The notes under the pieces: model-generated | What the model was told of the DNA's origin: nothing | Seen by the model: the letters and a program-made list of their open reading frames with translations, nothing else | Database searches by the model: none | Program-made: the position numbers and the translations under genes | NCBI RefSeq assembly: GCF_900115095.1 | Contig: NZ_FOVH01000014.1 | Coordinates: 228,153-292,152, forward strand | Direction: 5' to 3' | Origin: Actinomadura madurae | GTDB lineage: Bacteria > Actinomycetota > Actinomycetes > Streptosporangiales > Streptosporangiaceae | Length of the DNA stretch: 64,000 nt | In this document: positions 48,165 through 57,115 of the stretch, piece by piece | How the letters are laid out: each line of letters opens with the position of its first letter | Numbering within the stretch: the first letter of the stretch is position 1

Positions 48165-49181
48165 ATGGCCATCGGAAAGGACGCGAGCCGGCGCGTTCCC
48201 GCTCCACTGCTGATCCTTGGCAGCGTGGTCTCGATCCAGGCGGGCCAGGCCTGCGGCAAGGCGATGTTCGGGCTCGCGGGCGCGCCGGGGGTGGTGGTGC
48301 TGCGGCTGGTGTTCGCGGCGCTCGTCTTGCTCGCCCGCCGTCCCCCGCTGCCGCGCCGGGGCTCGCTCGGCCTGATCGCCGCCCTGGGGACGGCCATCGC
48401 CGGGATGCAGCTGATCTATCCGGCGATCGAGCGGCTCCCGGTCGGGGTGGCCTCCACGCTGCAGTTCCTCGGCCCGCTGACGCTCGCGCTGGTGAGGGCG
48501 CGGCGCCCGGCCGACCTGGTGTGGGCCGCGCTCGCGGGGACCGGGGTGTTCCTGCTCTACGGGCCGTCGGGCTCGCCGGTCCCGCTCGCGGGGGCCGCGT
48601 TCGCGCTGGCCTCCGGCGCCTGCATGGCCGCCTACCTCGTCCTGAACAAGCGCGCCGGCGTGCTGGACGGGGCCCCGCTCACGTGGGCCGTGGCGTTCGC
48701 GGCGGTCCTCGTCCTGCCCCTCGCGCCGTCGGCCCCTGACGCGCTGCTGCGGCCGGAGGTATTGCTCGCGGGGCTCGGCGTCGCGCTGCTCTCGGCCGTC
48801 GTCCCGTGGTCTCTGGACATGGCGGCGCTGCGCCGGCTGCCCGACCACGTGGTCGCCGTGATGGTCAGCCTGGAGCCCGCCGCCGGGGCCCTGGCCGGTC
48901 TCGTCCTGCTGGGCGAGCACCTGTCCTGGGCGTCCTGGCTCGCCGTCGGGTGCGTGTCCGCGGCCTCGGCGGGCACCGTCCTGTCGAACCGGCCCTGTCC
49001 CGACCGGCGGGCCGGCGCAGAAGTCTTGCGACAAGGCGGCGAAAACGTGACCTCACCCGCGCCTGTTCCCCGGAGCGGGGGAAGTGTTCACCCAGGAGGT
49101 GGACATGGACGCGAAAGTGAGGGCGTGCGCGCTGGCGGCGGCGGGGACGCTGGCACTCGCCGGATGCAGCGGGAACGGTGA
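48165..49181 (+). CDS. EamA/RhaT-type 10-TM transporter
   Basis: 338 aa, ATG 48165, ten membrane helices in two EamA repeats (second ends AALRRLPDHVVAVMVSLEPAAG, cut at 20: LPDHVVAVMVSLEPAAGALA; then LGEHLSWASWLAVG). RhtA-like: threonine/homoserine or other metabolite exporters. The last 25 codons (from 49105) overlap the next gene's start in another frame and look like an unconstrained tail. Probably LysR-controlled. Confidence 0.88.
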   Translation: MAIGKDASRRVPAPLLILGSVVSIQAGQACGKAMFGLAGAPGVVVLRLVFAALVLLARRPPLPRRGSLGLIAALGTAIAGMQLIYPAIERLPVGVASTLQFLGPLTLALVRARRPADLVWAALAGTGVFLLYGPSGSPVPLAGAAFALASGACMAAYLVLNKRAGVLDGAPLTWAVAFAAVLVLPLAPSAPDALLRPEVLLAGLGVALLSAVVPWSLDMAALRRLPDHVVAVMVSLEPAAGALAGLVLLGEHLSWASWLAVGCVSAASAGTVLSNRPCPDRRAGAEVLRQGGENVTSPAPVPRSGGSVHPGGGHGRESEGVRAGGGGDAGTRRMQRER

Positions 49182-50160
49182 GGAGGCCGGCTCGGCGAGC
49201 GCGCGGACGACGGCGCCCGTCTCGGGGGCGGCGGCGGACCTGCAGCAGCAGTACGAGAAGGTCGTGGACGCCGTCCTGCCGTCGGTGGTGAAGATCCAGA
49301 CCGACCAGGGGCAGGGCTCCGGCGTCGTCTTCGACGACCAGGGGAACATCGTCACGAACGCGCACGTGGTCGCCGGAGCGAAGAAGATCGAGGTCACCTC
49401 GTCCGGCGGCGGCTCCCCGCTGGCGGCCTCGCCGGTGGGCGCGTTCGCCGCCGACGACCTGGCCGTCGTCAAGGTGGACGGCGGCTCGCTGAGGCCGGCG
49501 TCGTGGGGCGAGTCGGGCAAGGCCAAGGTCGGCCAGATCGTCCTCGCGATGGGCAACCCGCTCGGGCTGGCCGGGAGCGTGACCAACGGGATCGTCTCCG
49601 CGCTGCACCGGACGGTGTCCACGAAGGGGGAGGGCGCCTTCCAGGGGTCGACGATCGCCGACGCCATCCAGACGAGCGCGGCGATCAACCCGGGCAACAG
49701 CGGCGGCGCGCTGGTGACGCTGGAGGGGCAGGTCATCGGCATCCCGACGGCGGCGGCGTCCGACCCGCAGATCGGCGCCGCGGCGGCGGGCATCGGCTTC
49801 GCGACGCCGAGCGACACGGTGAAGCGGATCGTCCCGCAGCTCGTCCGGACGGGGAAGGTGTCCAACTCCGGCCGGGCCGCGCTCGGCGTGGTGGTGCGCA
49901 CGATCGTCGACCCGCAGAGCGGGCAGCGGACCGCGGTCGCCGTGGCCGAGGTCCAGCAGGGCGGCGGCGCCGCGGCGGCGGGCATCCAGGCCGGGGACCT
50001 GATCCTGTCGGTGAACGGCACGCCGACGCCCGACCAGACCGCGCTGTCGTCCGTCCTCGCGACCCTCAAGCCCGGTGGCACGGCGCAGGTCGAGGTCCAG
50101 AAGGCGGACGGTTCGAGGAAGCAGGTCCAGGTGAAGCTCGGCGAGCTGCCCGGCGGCTGA
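49105..50160 (+). CDS. HtrA/DegP-like trypsin-family lipoprotein protease with PDZ domain
   Basis: 351 aa from ATG 49105 (AGGAGG 6 bases upstream; the GTG at 49084 would spoil the signal peptide). Lipoprotein signal with lipobox LAGC (about 18-21). Trypsin-like domain: His in VTNAHVVAG, Asp in ADDLAVVKV, Ser in NPGNSGGALV. C-terminal PDZ (about 250-345) with GIQAGDLILSVNGTP. Envelope quality-control protease. The start lies inside the upstream EamA gene (77-bp overlap). Confidence 0.92.
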   Translation: MDAKVRACALAAAGTLALAGCSGNGEEAGSASARTTAPVSGAAADLQQQYEKVVDAVLPSVVKIQTDQGQGSGVVFDDQGNIVTNAHVVAGAKKIEVTSSGGGSPLAASPVGAFAADDLAVVKVDGGSLRPASWGESGKAKVGQIVLAMGNPLGLAGSVTNGIVSALHRTVSTKGEGAFQGSTIADAIQTSAAINPGNSGGALVTLEGQVIGIPTAAASDPQIGAAAAGIGFATPSDTVKRIVPQLVRTGKVSNSGRAALGVVVRTIVDPQSGQRTAVAVAEVQQGGGAAAAGIQAGDLILSVNGTPTPDQTALSSVLATLKPGGTAQVEVQKADGSRKQVQVKLGELPGG

Positions 50161-50181
50161 CCCCGCGGCCCTCCCGCCCCG

Positions 50182-50224
50182 TTGACAGGGGCCTGTACCG
50201 ATGTACAGTGTACAAGCGTACAGG
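50182..50224 (+). promoter_or_regulatory. Promoter with nested TetR operator
   Basis: TTGACA (50182-50187), 16 bp, TACAGT (50204-50209). A dyad centred exactly on base 50208 combines an inner pair TGTACA (50202-50207)/TGTACA (50209-50214) and an outer pair CCTGTAC (50192-50198)/GTACAGG (50218-50224), covering the -10 and spacer. Best explained as the autoregulatory operator of the TetR gene that starts at 50253. Confidence 0.75.
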
Positions 50225-50252
50225 TTACTGAACGTCGGTACAGGGGTGGAGC

Positions 50253-50921
50253 ATGGCGCCGAGCGAGCGGGCCGAGGATCTGACCGGGCGCGCCCGCATC
50301 CGGGACGCGGCCCTGGCGGAGTTCGCCGAGCACGGGGTGAAGGGCGCGACGATCCGCGGCATCGCGAAGGCCGCCGGGGTGTCGCCCGCCCTCGTCCAGC
50401 ACCACTACGGGACCAAGGAGGCGCTCCGCGAAGCCTGCGACGCCCACGTGATCGAGGTCATCCGCGAGACCAAGAGCGAGGCGCTCCGCGGCGGCATGGC
50501 CAGCCCGAACTTCCTGTCGATCGCGATGCGGACGGCCCTGCCCATCCAGCGCTACGTGGCCCGCGCCCTGACCGACGGTTCGGCGGCCGCGGCGGCGCTG
50601 TTCGACGACGCGGTGGAGTACAGCGAGGAGGTCCTCGAACGCGGGGCCCCCGGGATCGACAAGCCGCGGACCGACGACGTGCACGGCTACGCGACCGTCA
50701 TGACCGGCATGAACTTCGGCCTGATCGTCCTGCACGAGCACATGTCCAGGGCGCTCGGCGCCGACATCCTCACGGGCGACGGCTACCCCCGGATGGCGCT
50801 CGCGATGCTGGACGTCCTCACGGACAGCCTCATATCGCCCGAGCTGGCGGCGCAGACGCGCGCCGCCCTGAAAGCCCTGCCCGCGGCCGGCGGGCAGTCC
50901 CCCCGCGAGGAGGACCGGTGA
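50253..50921 (+). CDS. TetR-family regulator
   Basis: 222 aa, ATG 50253. HTH at about 12-58: RIRDAALAEFAEHGVKGATI and IAKAAGVSPALVQHHYGTKE. The C-terminal ligand domain is helical with a Met-rich stretch (TVMTGMNFGL). First gene of a three-gene operon; its TGA overlaps the ABC ATPase GTG. It very likely represses its own operon through the dyad at 50192-50224, so the exporter is induced by the regulator's ligand. Confidence 0.93.
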   Translation: MAPSERAEDLTGRARIRDAALAEFAEHGVKGATIRGIAKAAGVSPALVQHHYGTKEALREACDAHVIEVIRETKSEALRGGMASPNFLSIAMRTALPIQRYVARALTDGSAAAAALFDDAVEYSEEVLERGAPGIDKPRTDDVHGYATVMTGMNFGLIVLHEHMSRALGADILTGDGYPRMALAMLDVLTDSLISPELAAQTRAALKALPAAGGQSPREEDR

Positions 50922-51829
50922 CCACCGACACGCCCCCCGTCTCCGTCTCCGGCCTGGTCAAGAGCTTCGGCCGGACGCGCGCGCTCGACGGCCTCGACCT
51001 GACCGTCCGGTCCGGCGAGGTGCACGGCTTCCTCGGCCCGAACGGCGCGGGGAAGTCGACCACCATCCGCGTCCTGCTCGGCCTGCTGCGCGGCGACGCC
51101 GGCACCGTCCGGCTGCTCGGCGGCGACCCGTGGCGGGACGCGACCGAGCTGCACCGCCGCCTCGCCTACGTCCCCGGCGACGTGACGCTGTGGCCGAACC
51201 TGTCCGGCGGCGAGGTGATCGACCTGCTCGGCCGGATGCGCGGCGGCGTGAACCCGCGCCGCAAGGCCGAGTTGCTCGACCGGTTCGAGCTCGACCCGCG
51301 CAAGAAGGGCCGCGCCTACTCCAAGGGCAACCGGCAGAAGGTCGGGCTGGTGGCCGCGCTGGCGTCCGAGGCTGAGCTGCTGCTCCTGGACGAGCCCACC
51401 TCCGGCCTGGACCCCCTCATGGAGGAGGTGTTCCAGGAGTGCGTCAGGGAGGAGCGGCGCGACGGCCGGACGATCCTGCTGTCCAGCCACATCCTGTCCG
51501 AGGTCGAGGCGCTCTGCGACCGGGTGACGATCATCCGCAAGGGCGTCGCGGTGGAGAGCGGGACGCTCGCCGAGCTGCGGCACCTGACCCGCACGTCCAT
51601 CGACGCCGAGCTGGCGTCCCCGCCGGACGGGCTCCCGCTGCCGGGCGCGCACGACGTCCGCATCGACGGCAACAAGATCCGGTTCGAGGTGGAGACCACC
51701 GCGCTGGACGCCGCCCTGCGGCAGCTCACCGAGGCGGGCGTGCGGAGCCTGGTCAGCCGGCCGCCGACGCTGGAGGAGCTGTTCCTGCGCCACTACAAGG
51801 ACGAGCTCCCCGCGGAGGCCGTGCGATGA
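50918..51829 (+). CDS. ABC exporter ATP-binding protein (ABC-2 type, drug/antibiotic)
   Basis: 303 aa, GTG 50918. Walker A GPNGAGKST (about 38-46), Q-loop region, atypical signature YSKGNRQKVGLVAAL (usual LSGGQ replaced by YSKGNRQK, as in DrrA/NatA-like ATPases), Walker B LLLLDEPTSGLDPL, H-loop SSHILSE. Partner of the large permease that follows with ATGA overlap. Exports a hydrophobic compound. Confidence 0.93.
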   Translation: MTTDTPPVSVSGLVKSFGRTRALDGLDLTVRSGEVHGFLGPNGAGKSTTIRVLLGLLRGDAGTVRLLGGDPWRDATELHRRLAYVPGDVTLWPNLSGGEVIDLLGRMRGGVNPRRKAELLDRFELDPRKKGRAYSKGNRQKVGLVAALASEAELLLLDEPTSGLDPLMEEVFQECVREERRDGRTILLSSHILSEVEALCDRVTIIRKGVAVESGTLAELRHLTRTSIDAELASPPDGLPLPGAHDVRIDGNKIRFEVETTALDAALRQLTEAGVRSLVSRPPTLEELFLRHYKDELPAEAVR

Positions 51830-53475
51830 CCGCGCTCACCGGGACCGGCGGCCTCGTCCGGCTGATCCTGCGGCGCGACCGGTTCGTCCTCCCGGCCTGG
51901 ATCGTGGTGCTGACCCTCATCCCCGTCAACTTCGTCGAGGCCACCGAGAGCCTCTACCCGACCGCCGCGGACCGCCTCCAGTACGCGCACACCTCCGGGA
52001 CGAACCCGACGTTCCTCGCGCTGTACGGGCCGTTGTACAGCCCCGACCTCGGCGGGATCATCGCCCAGCGGTGCGGGTTCATCCCCGTGATCATCGGGCT
52101 GATCAGCGCGCTCACGGTCGTCCGGCACACCCGGGCCGAGGAGGAGGCGGGCCGCCGCGAGCTGCTCGGCGCCACCGTCACCGGCCGCGGCGCCGGCCTG
52201 GCCGCCGCGCTTCTGGTGACCATGGCGGCGAACCTCGTGCTCGCCGCGCTGCTCACCGCGGGCATGGCCGCGCAGGGCCTGCCCCTCGCGGGCTCGCTGG
52301 CGTTCGGACTGCAACTGGCCGCGGCCGGATGCGTGTTCGCCGCCGTCGCGGGCGTCACCGCCCAGCTCAGCGAGGGGGCCGGCGCCGCCCGCGGGACGGC
52401 CGTCGCCGCGCTCGGCGCCGCGTTCACGGTCCGGATGGCCGCCGACGTCGGCGGCGTCGGCAACGGCCTGTCGTGGCTGGGCTGGCTCTCCCCGCTCGGC
52501 TGGGGCACCCGCGTCCGCGCCTACGGCGGGGAGCGCTGGTGGACGCTCGCGCTCGTCGCAACCCTCGTCGCCGTCCTGGTCGCCGCGGCCGGTGTGCTGT
52601 CGGCCCGGCGGGACGTGGGCGCGGGCGTGCTGCCGCCGAAGCTCGGCCCCGCCGACGGGCCCCGCCGGCTGTCGGGGCCGTTCGGCCTCGGGTGGCGGTT
52701 GCAGAGCCGTCCCCTGTACGGATGGCTCGCGGGGTTCGCCGTGCTCGGCGTCGTGTACGGCGCGGTGGCGGGCGGCGTCGGGGACATGATGAAGGACAAC
52801 CCCGACCTGGAGGAGATCTTCACTCGCATCGGTGGTGAGAGGGGGTCTTCTTCCATTGAAGGCGGTGGGTGGGGGCTGGAGGACGGTGGGATCATCGACG
52901 CCTACTTCGCCTCGGTGATGAGCACGCTCGGCCTGATCGCCGCCGCCTACGCGGTCTCGGCCACGCTGCGGCTGCGCGCGGAGGAGGCCGCGCAGCGCGC
53001 CGAGCCGCTGCTCGCCACCCCGGCGGGACGGCTGCGGTGGGCGTCGAGCCACCTGGCGTTCGCCCTGCTCGGGCCGGTCGCGGCGCTCGGCGTCGCCGGC
53101 CTGGCCGCGGGGCTGGCGCACGGCCTGGACACCGGCGACCCCGGCCGCGAGGTGCCGCGCGTCCTCGGCGCCGCGCTCGCGCAACTGCCCGCCGTCTGGC
53201 TGGTCGGGGCGATCGGGCTCGCGCTGTTCGGCCTCGCGCCCCGGTTCACCGGCGGGGCCTGGGCCGCGGTCGCGGTGTTCGCGGTCGTCACCCTCTTCGG
53301 CGCCGGGCTGAACCTGGACCGGTGGGCGCTCGACGTCTCGCCGTTCACCCACATTCCGAAGCTGCCGGGCCGGTCGTTCACGGCCGCGCCGATGATCTGG
53401 CTGGTCGCGCTCGCGGCCGCGCTCTCGGCGGTCGGCCTGGCGGCCTTCCGCCGCCGCGATATCGCGTCGAGCTGA
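51826..53475 (+). CDS. ABC exporter permease, duplicated (12-TM) type
   Basis: 549 aa, about twelve membrane helices in two halves of six joined near residue 270-300. The second half begins RLSGPFGLGWRLQSRPLYGW; a conserved loop TAADRLQYAHTSGTNPTFLALYGP (shortened: SGTNPTFLALYGP) is typical of the YhgE/antibiotic-exporter permeases paired with DrrA-like ATPases. A hydrophilic Gly-rich loop (about 340-355, GGERGSSSIEGGGWG) is exposed. Functions with the upstream ATPase under TetR control. Confidence 0.9.
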   Translation: MTALTGTGGLVRLILRRDRFVLPAWIVVLTLIPVNFVEATESLYPTAADRLQYAHTSGTNPTFLALYGPLYSPDLGGIIAQRCGFIPVIIGLISALTVVRHTRAEEEAGRRELLGATVTGRGAGLAAALLVTMAANLVLAALLTAGMAAQGLPLAGSLAFGLQLAAAGCVFAAVAGVTAQLSEGAGAARGTAVAALGAAFTVRMAADVGGVGNGLSWLGWLSPLGWGTRVRAYGGERWWTLALVATLVAVLVAAAGVLSARRDVGAGVLPPKLGPADGPRRLSGPFGLGWRLQSRPLYGWLAGFAVLGVVYGAVAGGVGDMMKDNPDLEEIFTRIGGERGSSSIEGGGWGLEDGGIIDAYFASVMSTLGLIAAAYAVSATLRLRAEEAAQRAEPLLATPAGRLRWASSHLAFALLGPVAALGVAGLAAGLAHGLDTGDPGREVPRVLGAALAQLPAVWLVGAIGLALFGLAPRFTGGAWAAVAVFAVVTLFGAGLNLDRWALDVSPFTHIPKLPGRSFTAAPMIWLVALAAALSAVGLAAFRRRDIASS

Positions 53476-53501
53476 CCGCCCCGAGCCGTTAGATTGGCCG
53501 G

Positions 53502-54104
53502 GTGACCTCTCGGAAATCCCTCGCCATCTGCGTGTTCTGCTCCTCCAGCGGCAAGATCGACCGCCGCTACGTCGATCTCGCCGCGGAGGCCGGCGCCGAG
53601 CTGGCCCGGCGCGGCCACAGCCTCGTCAGCGGCGGCGCCCAGGTCTCGTGCATGGGCGCCGTCGCGCGCGCCGCGCGGGCCGGCGGCGCCCGGACGGTCG
53701 GCGTGATCCCCGAGGGGCTCGTCAGCGTCGAGATCTCCGACGAGGACAACGACGAGCTGATCGTCACCGGTGACATGCGCTCCCGCAAGGGCGAGATGGA
53801 CCGGCGCAGCGACGCCTTCCTCATCCTCCCCGGCGGCATCGGGACGCTGGAGGAGCTGTTCGAGGTGTGGACCGCCCGCGTCCTCGCCATGCACACCAAG
53901 CCCGTCGTCATCCTCGACCCGACCGGCGTCTACGAGCCGCTCCGCGAGCTGATGAGCGGCCTCACCGACCAGGGCTTCGCCCGCCCCAAGATCTGGGACG
54001 CCGTCGGCTGGACGGACTCCGTCCCCGAGGCCTTCGACCTGCTGGAGCGGTCGCAGCCCCGCATCGACTTCTCCCCGGAGGACTACGCGGAGGCCGAGCT
54101 CTAG
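53502..54104 (+). CDS. LOG-family phosphoribohydrolase, short form
   Basis: 200 aa, GTG 53502. ICVFCSSSGKID at the start, LVSGGAQVSCMGAVARAARA, RSRKGEMDRRSDAF (catalytic Arg/Lys) and LPGGIGTLEELFEVW (about 108-122). This is the canonical LOG (lonely guy) type, unlike the longer homologue at 43692. Its stop TAG overlaps the convergent gene's stop. Confidence 0.92.
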   Translation: MTSRKSLAICVFCSSSGKIDRRYVDLAAEAGAELARRGHSLVSGGAQVSCMGAVARAARAGGARTVGVIPEGLVSVEISDEDNDELIVTGDMRSRKGEMDRRSDAFLILPGGIGTLEELFEVWTARVLAMHTKPVVILDPTGVYEPLRELMSGLTDQGFARPKIWDAVGWTDSVPEAFDLLERSQPRIDFSPEDYAEAEL

Positions 54105-55903
54105 TGCCCGCGCCCCGGCATGTTCTCGTACATGTCGGTGAGCTTCTGGCGGAAGCCGCGGGCCGCGATGCCGATCTTCTGCGGGTCCTTCATCCCGGCC
54201 TTGATCGCCTTCTTGGCCTGGTCCTTCATGATGTGCGGCGGGATCGGGGCGATCTCGCTGTCGACCACGAACTCCAGCACGACCGGACGGTCACTGGCGA
54301 GGGCCTCCCGCCACGCCTCGGTGACCTTCCCGGGCTCGTCGCAGTAGATGCCCTTCAGCCCCGCCAGCTCGGCGTACTCGGCGTACGGGAAGTCGGGGAT
54401 CGACTGCGAGCCCTCGAACTTGGGGTCGCCTCCCATCGCCCGCTGCTCCCAGGTCACCTGGTTGAGGTCCTGGTTGTTGAACACCGCGAAGACCAGCGGC
54501 GCTGAACCGGCCATCCGCTCGGCGTACCGCTTCACGGTGATCATCTCGTTCATGCCGTTCATCTGGAACGCGCCGTCGCCGACGAAGCAGATCACCGGCC
54601 GGTCCGGGAAGGCGAACCGGGCCGCGATCGCGTAGGGGACGCCCGGGCCCATCGTGGCGAGCGTCCCCGACAGCGACGCGCGCATCCCGTCGCGGAGCTT
54701 GAGGTGCCGGGCCCACCAGTTGGTGGCCGACCCGGAGTCCGCGGTGAGGATCGCGCCGTCGGGCAGCAGCGGCGACAACTCGTGCGCGACCGCCTGCGGA
54801 TTGATCTTGCCCTCGAAGGTCTGGCCCGCCCGCTTGTCCATCACCGCGTCCCAGGCGCGGACGTTCTCCTCGATCTCCTCCCGCCAGGACCGGTCCTCCT
54901 TGCGCCGCAGCAGCGGGATCAGCTCGCGCAGGGTCTCCTTCGCGTCCCCGACGACGTGCGCGTCCATCGGGTAGCGGATGCCGATCATGCGGCCGTCGAT
55001 GTCGATCTCCACGCCCCGGCAGCTTCCCTCGTCCGGCAGCCACTCGGCGTACGGGAAGCTCGTGCCGATCATGAACAGCGTGTCGCAGTTCATCATCATC
55101 TCGTCGCTGGCCTTGGAGCCGAGCAGGCCGATCGGGCCGGTGACGAACGGCAGGTCGTCGGGCAGGACCGCGCGGCCGAGCAGCGCCTTGGCCACCCCGG
55201 CGCCGAGCAGCTCGGCGGTCTCGATCACCTCGGCCTCGGCGTCCGCGGCGCCCTGGCCGACCAGCATGGCGACCCTGCCGCCCTCGTTGAGGATGTCCGC
55301 GGCCTTCCGCAGTTCCTCCCTGTCCGGCAGCACCCGGGGCCGGCTCCACCCCACGCTGGAGTAGACCGAACCGTGCTCCTTCGGCGGCGAGGGCACCGCG
55401 TCCGCCTCCTGGACGTCCTCCGGGACGACGATCGTCGCGACGCCGCGGGTGGTCAGCGCCGTCTTGAACGCCCGGTCGATGACGTGCCGCATCTGGCCGG
55501 GATGCATCACGATCTGGCAGTACTCCGAGACGTCCGAGAACAGGTTCTCCAGGTTGACCTCCTGCTGGTAGTGCGTGCCCTGGGCGAGGCGCTTCTGCTG
55601 CCCGACGATCGCGACCACGGGCTGGTGGTCCAGCTTCGCGTCGTAGAGGCCGTTCAGCAGGTGGATCGCGCCGGGCCCGGACGTGGCGACGCAGACGCCC
55701 GCCTCGCCGGTGAACTTGGCGTGCCCGCAGGCCATGAAAGCGGCCATCTCCTCGTGCCGCGCCTGGATGAACTCGGGCCTGCCGTCGGCCCGGTCGAACG
55801 CGCCGAGCAGCCCGTTGATGCCGTCGCCGGGGTAGCCGTAGACCCGGTCCACACCCCACTCGGTCAGCCGCCCGAGCACGTAGTCGGCCACTTGCTGAGC
55901 CAT
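54101..55903 (-). CDS. Pyruvate oxidase/dehydrogenase-like thiamine-dependent enzyme
   Basis: 600 aa, ATG 55903 with GAGGAGAG upstream. N-terminal pyrimidine domain with VYGYPGDGINGLLGAFD and the activating Glu in ARHEEMAAF; central FAD/Rossmann-like domain; C-terminal GDGAFQMNGMNEMIT...VFNNQDLNQ diphosphate motif. C-terminal basic tail (HIMKDQAKKAIKAG) is found in the 'thiamine pyrophosphate-requiring protein' group related to PoxB. Probably decarboxylates pyruvate to acetate, but whether FAD binds is not clear. Followed 32 bp later by an SDR on the same strand order (SDR upstream). Confidence 0.9.
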   Translation of the reverse strand: MAQQVADYVLGRLTEWGVDRVYGYPGDGINGLLGAFDRADGRPEFIQARHEEMAAFMACGHAKFTGEAGVCVATSGPGAIHLLNGLYDAKLDHQPVVAIVGQQKRLAQGTHYQQEVNLENLFSDVSEYCQIVMHPGQMRHVIDRAFKTALTTRGVATIVVPEDVQEADAVPSPPKEHGSVYSSVGWSRPRVLPDREELRKAADILNEGGRVAMLVGQGAADAEAEVIETAELLGAGVAKALLGRAVLPDDLPFVTGPIGLLGSKASDEMMMNCDTLFMIGTSFPYAEWLPDEGSCRGVEIDIDGRMIGIRYPMDAHVVGDAKETLRELIPLLRRKEDRSWREEIEENVRAWDAVMDKRAGQTFEGKINPQAVAHELSPLLPDGAILTADSGSATNWWARHLKLRDGMRASLSGTLATMGPGVPYAIAARFAFPDRPVICFVGDGAFQMNGMNEMITVKRYAERMAGSAPLVFAVFNNQDLNQVTWEQRAMGGDPKFEGSQSIPDFPYAEYAELAGLKGIYCDEPGKVTEAWREALASDRPVVLEFVVDSEIAPIPPHIMKDQAKKAIKAGMKDPQKIGIAARGFRQKLTDMYENMPGRGH

Positions 55904-55935
55904 CGCTCTCTCCTCTTCGTCAGGGCATCGAGCCG

Positions 55936-56955
55936 TCAGCGCCGCAGCAGCCTGGCCGCGCCCACCGCGGCGCCCGCGGCGGCGCCGGCGGTCGCCGCGC
56001 CGACCAGGTACTTGTGCCGCCCCGCCCACATCTGCGGGCTCCGGGCGTGAGCCTGCGCGTCGAACCGGCCGTGTCCGCCGTGATCGGTGTTCTCGTCGGC
56101 CGGCTCCCAGAGGTTCTCCGGCCGGTCGTCGCGGGCGCGCTTCTCCGTCTGCTGGGACGAGAACCCCGTCCGGGCCAGGTAGCGGTCCAGCAGCCCGGCC
56201 GCGACCCGGTCGGCGAGGATCGTCGCGACCGTGCTTGCGCCGATCCAGTACTCCCGCCGCCCCGGGTGCTCGGCGGCGTGGACGAGCGCGTCCGCCGCGA
56301 TCTCCGGCTGGAAGATGGGCGGGACGGGCTGAGGGCGGCGCGGCAGCCGGTTCAGCACCCAGTCGAACTGGGGCGTGTTGACCGCCGGCATCTGCACCAT
56401 CGTCACCTTCACGCCGCTGCCCTCGTGCATCAGCTCGGCCCGCAGCGAGTCGTGCAGCCCTTGGACGGCGTGCTTGGCGCCGCAGTAGGCGCTCTGCAAG
56501 GGGATCCCCCGGTAGGCCAGCGCCGACCCGCACTGGACGATCACGCCGCGGTCGCGCGGCATCATCCGCTTCAGCGCGGCCCGGGTGCCGTTGGCGTAGC
56601 CGAGGTAGGTGACCTCGGTGGTGCGCTCGAACTCGTCCGGTCCGATCTCCCAGAACGGCGCGAACACCGAGGAGAACGCCACGTTGACCCACACGTCGAT
56701 GGGGCCGAGCTCGTCCTCGGTCCGCCGCGCGGCCTCGTCCACGCGGGCGGCGTCCGCCATGTCCACGCCGATCGAGAGGGCGCGCCCACCGGCGGCCTCG
56801 ACGTCGGCGGCGGCGCCGTCCAGTCCCTCCGCACCGCGGGCGAGCAGGGCGACGCCGGCGCCGCGCTCCGCGAACGCCCGCGCGGCGGCGCGGCCGATTC
56901 CGCCCGTGGCGCCCGTCACCACGACGACGGTGTCCTGGCCGATCTTGTGCTTCAT
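55936..56955 (-). CDS. Short-chain dehydrogenase/reductase with C-terminal membrane tail
   Basis: 339 aa from ATG 56955 (GGGATGAG upstream). Rossmann TGATGGIGRAAARAF (about 14-28), NVAF in place of the usual NNAG, catalytic Ser in QCGSALAYRG, Tyr/Lys in YCGAKHA (about 153-159). A 75-residue hydrophilic linker leads to a short Ala/Gly-rich C-terminal helix (LVGAATAGAAAGAAVGAARLL, cut) that may touch the membrane. Same strand as and 32 bp upstream of the pyruvate-oxidase-like gene; likely an operon. Confidence 0.88.
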   Translation of the reverse strand: MKHKIGQDTVVVVTGATGGIGRAAARAFAERGAGVALLARGAEGLDGAAADVEAAGGRALSIGVDMADAARVDEAARRTEDELGPIDVWVNVAFSSVFAPFWEIGPDEFERTTEVTYLGYANGTRAALKRMMPRDRGVIVQCGSALAYRGIPLQSAYCGAKHAVQGLHDSLRAELMHEGSGVKVTMVQMPAVNTPQFDWVLNRLPRRPQPVPPIFQPEIAADALVHAAEHPGRREYWIGASTVATILADRVAAGLLDRYLARTGFSSQQTEKRARDDRPENLWEPADENTDHGGHGRFDAQAHARSPQMWAGRHKYLVGAATAGAAAGAAVGAARLLRR

Positions 56956-57115
56956 CTCATCCCCACGGCGGCGACGCTGCATCCGGCACTAGGACCCCAC
57001 TGCCCGTGGTGAAGTCCCTGTAACGCGGGCCACGCCCGGCCCTCGACTACCGTCGACGGTGTGCGCGCCCGTGGCCTGCGGGTGCCCCGCCGTACGCACC
57101 GACAGAAGGAGCCGA

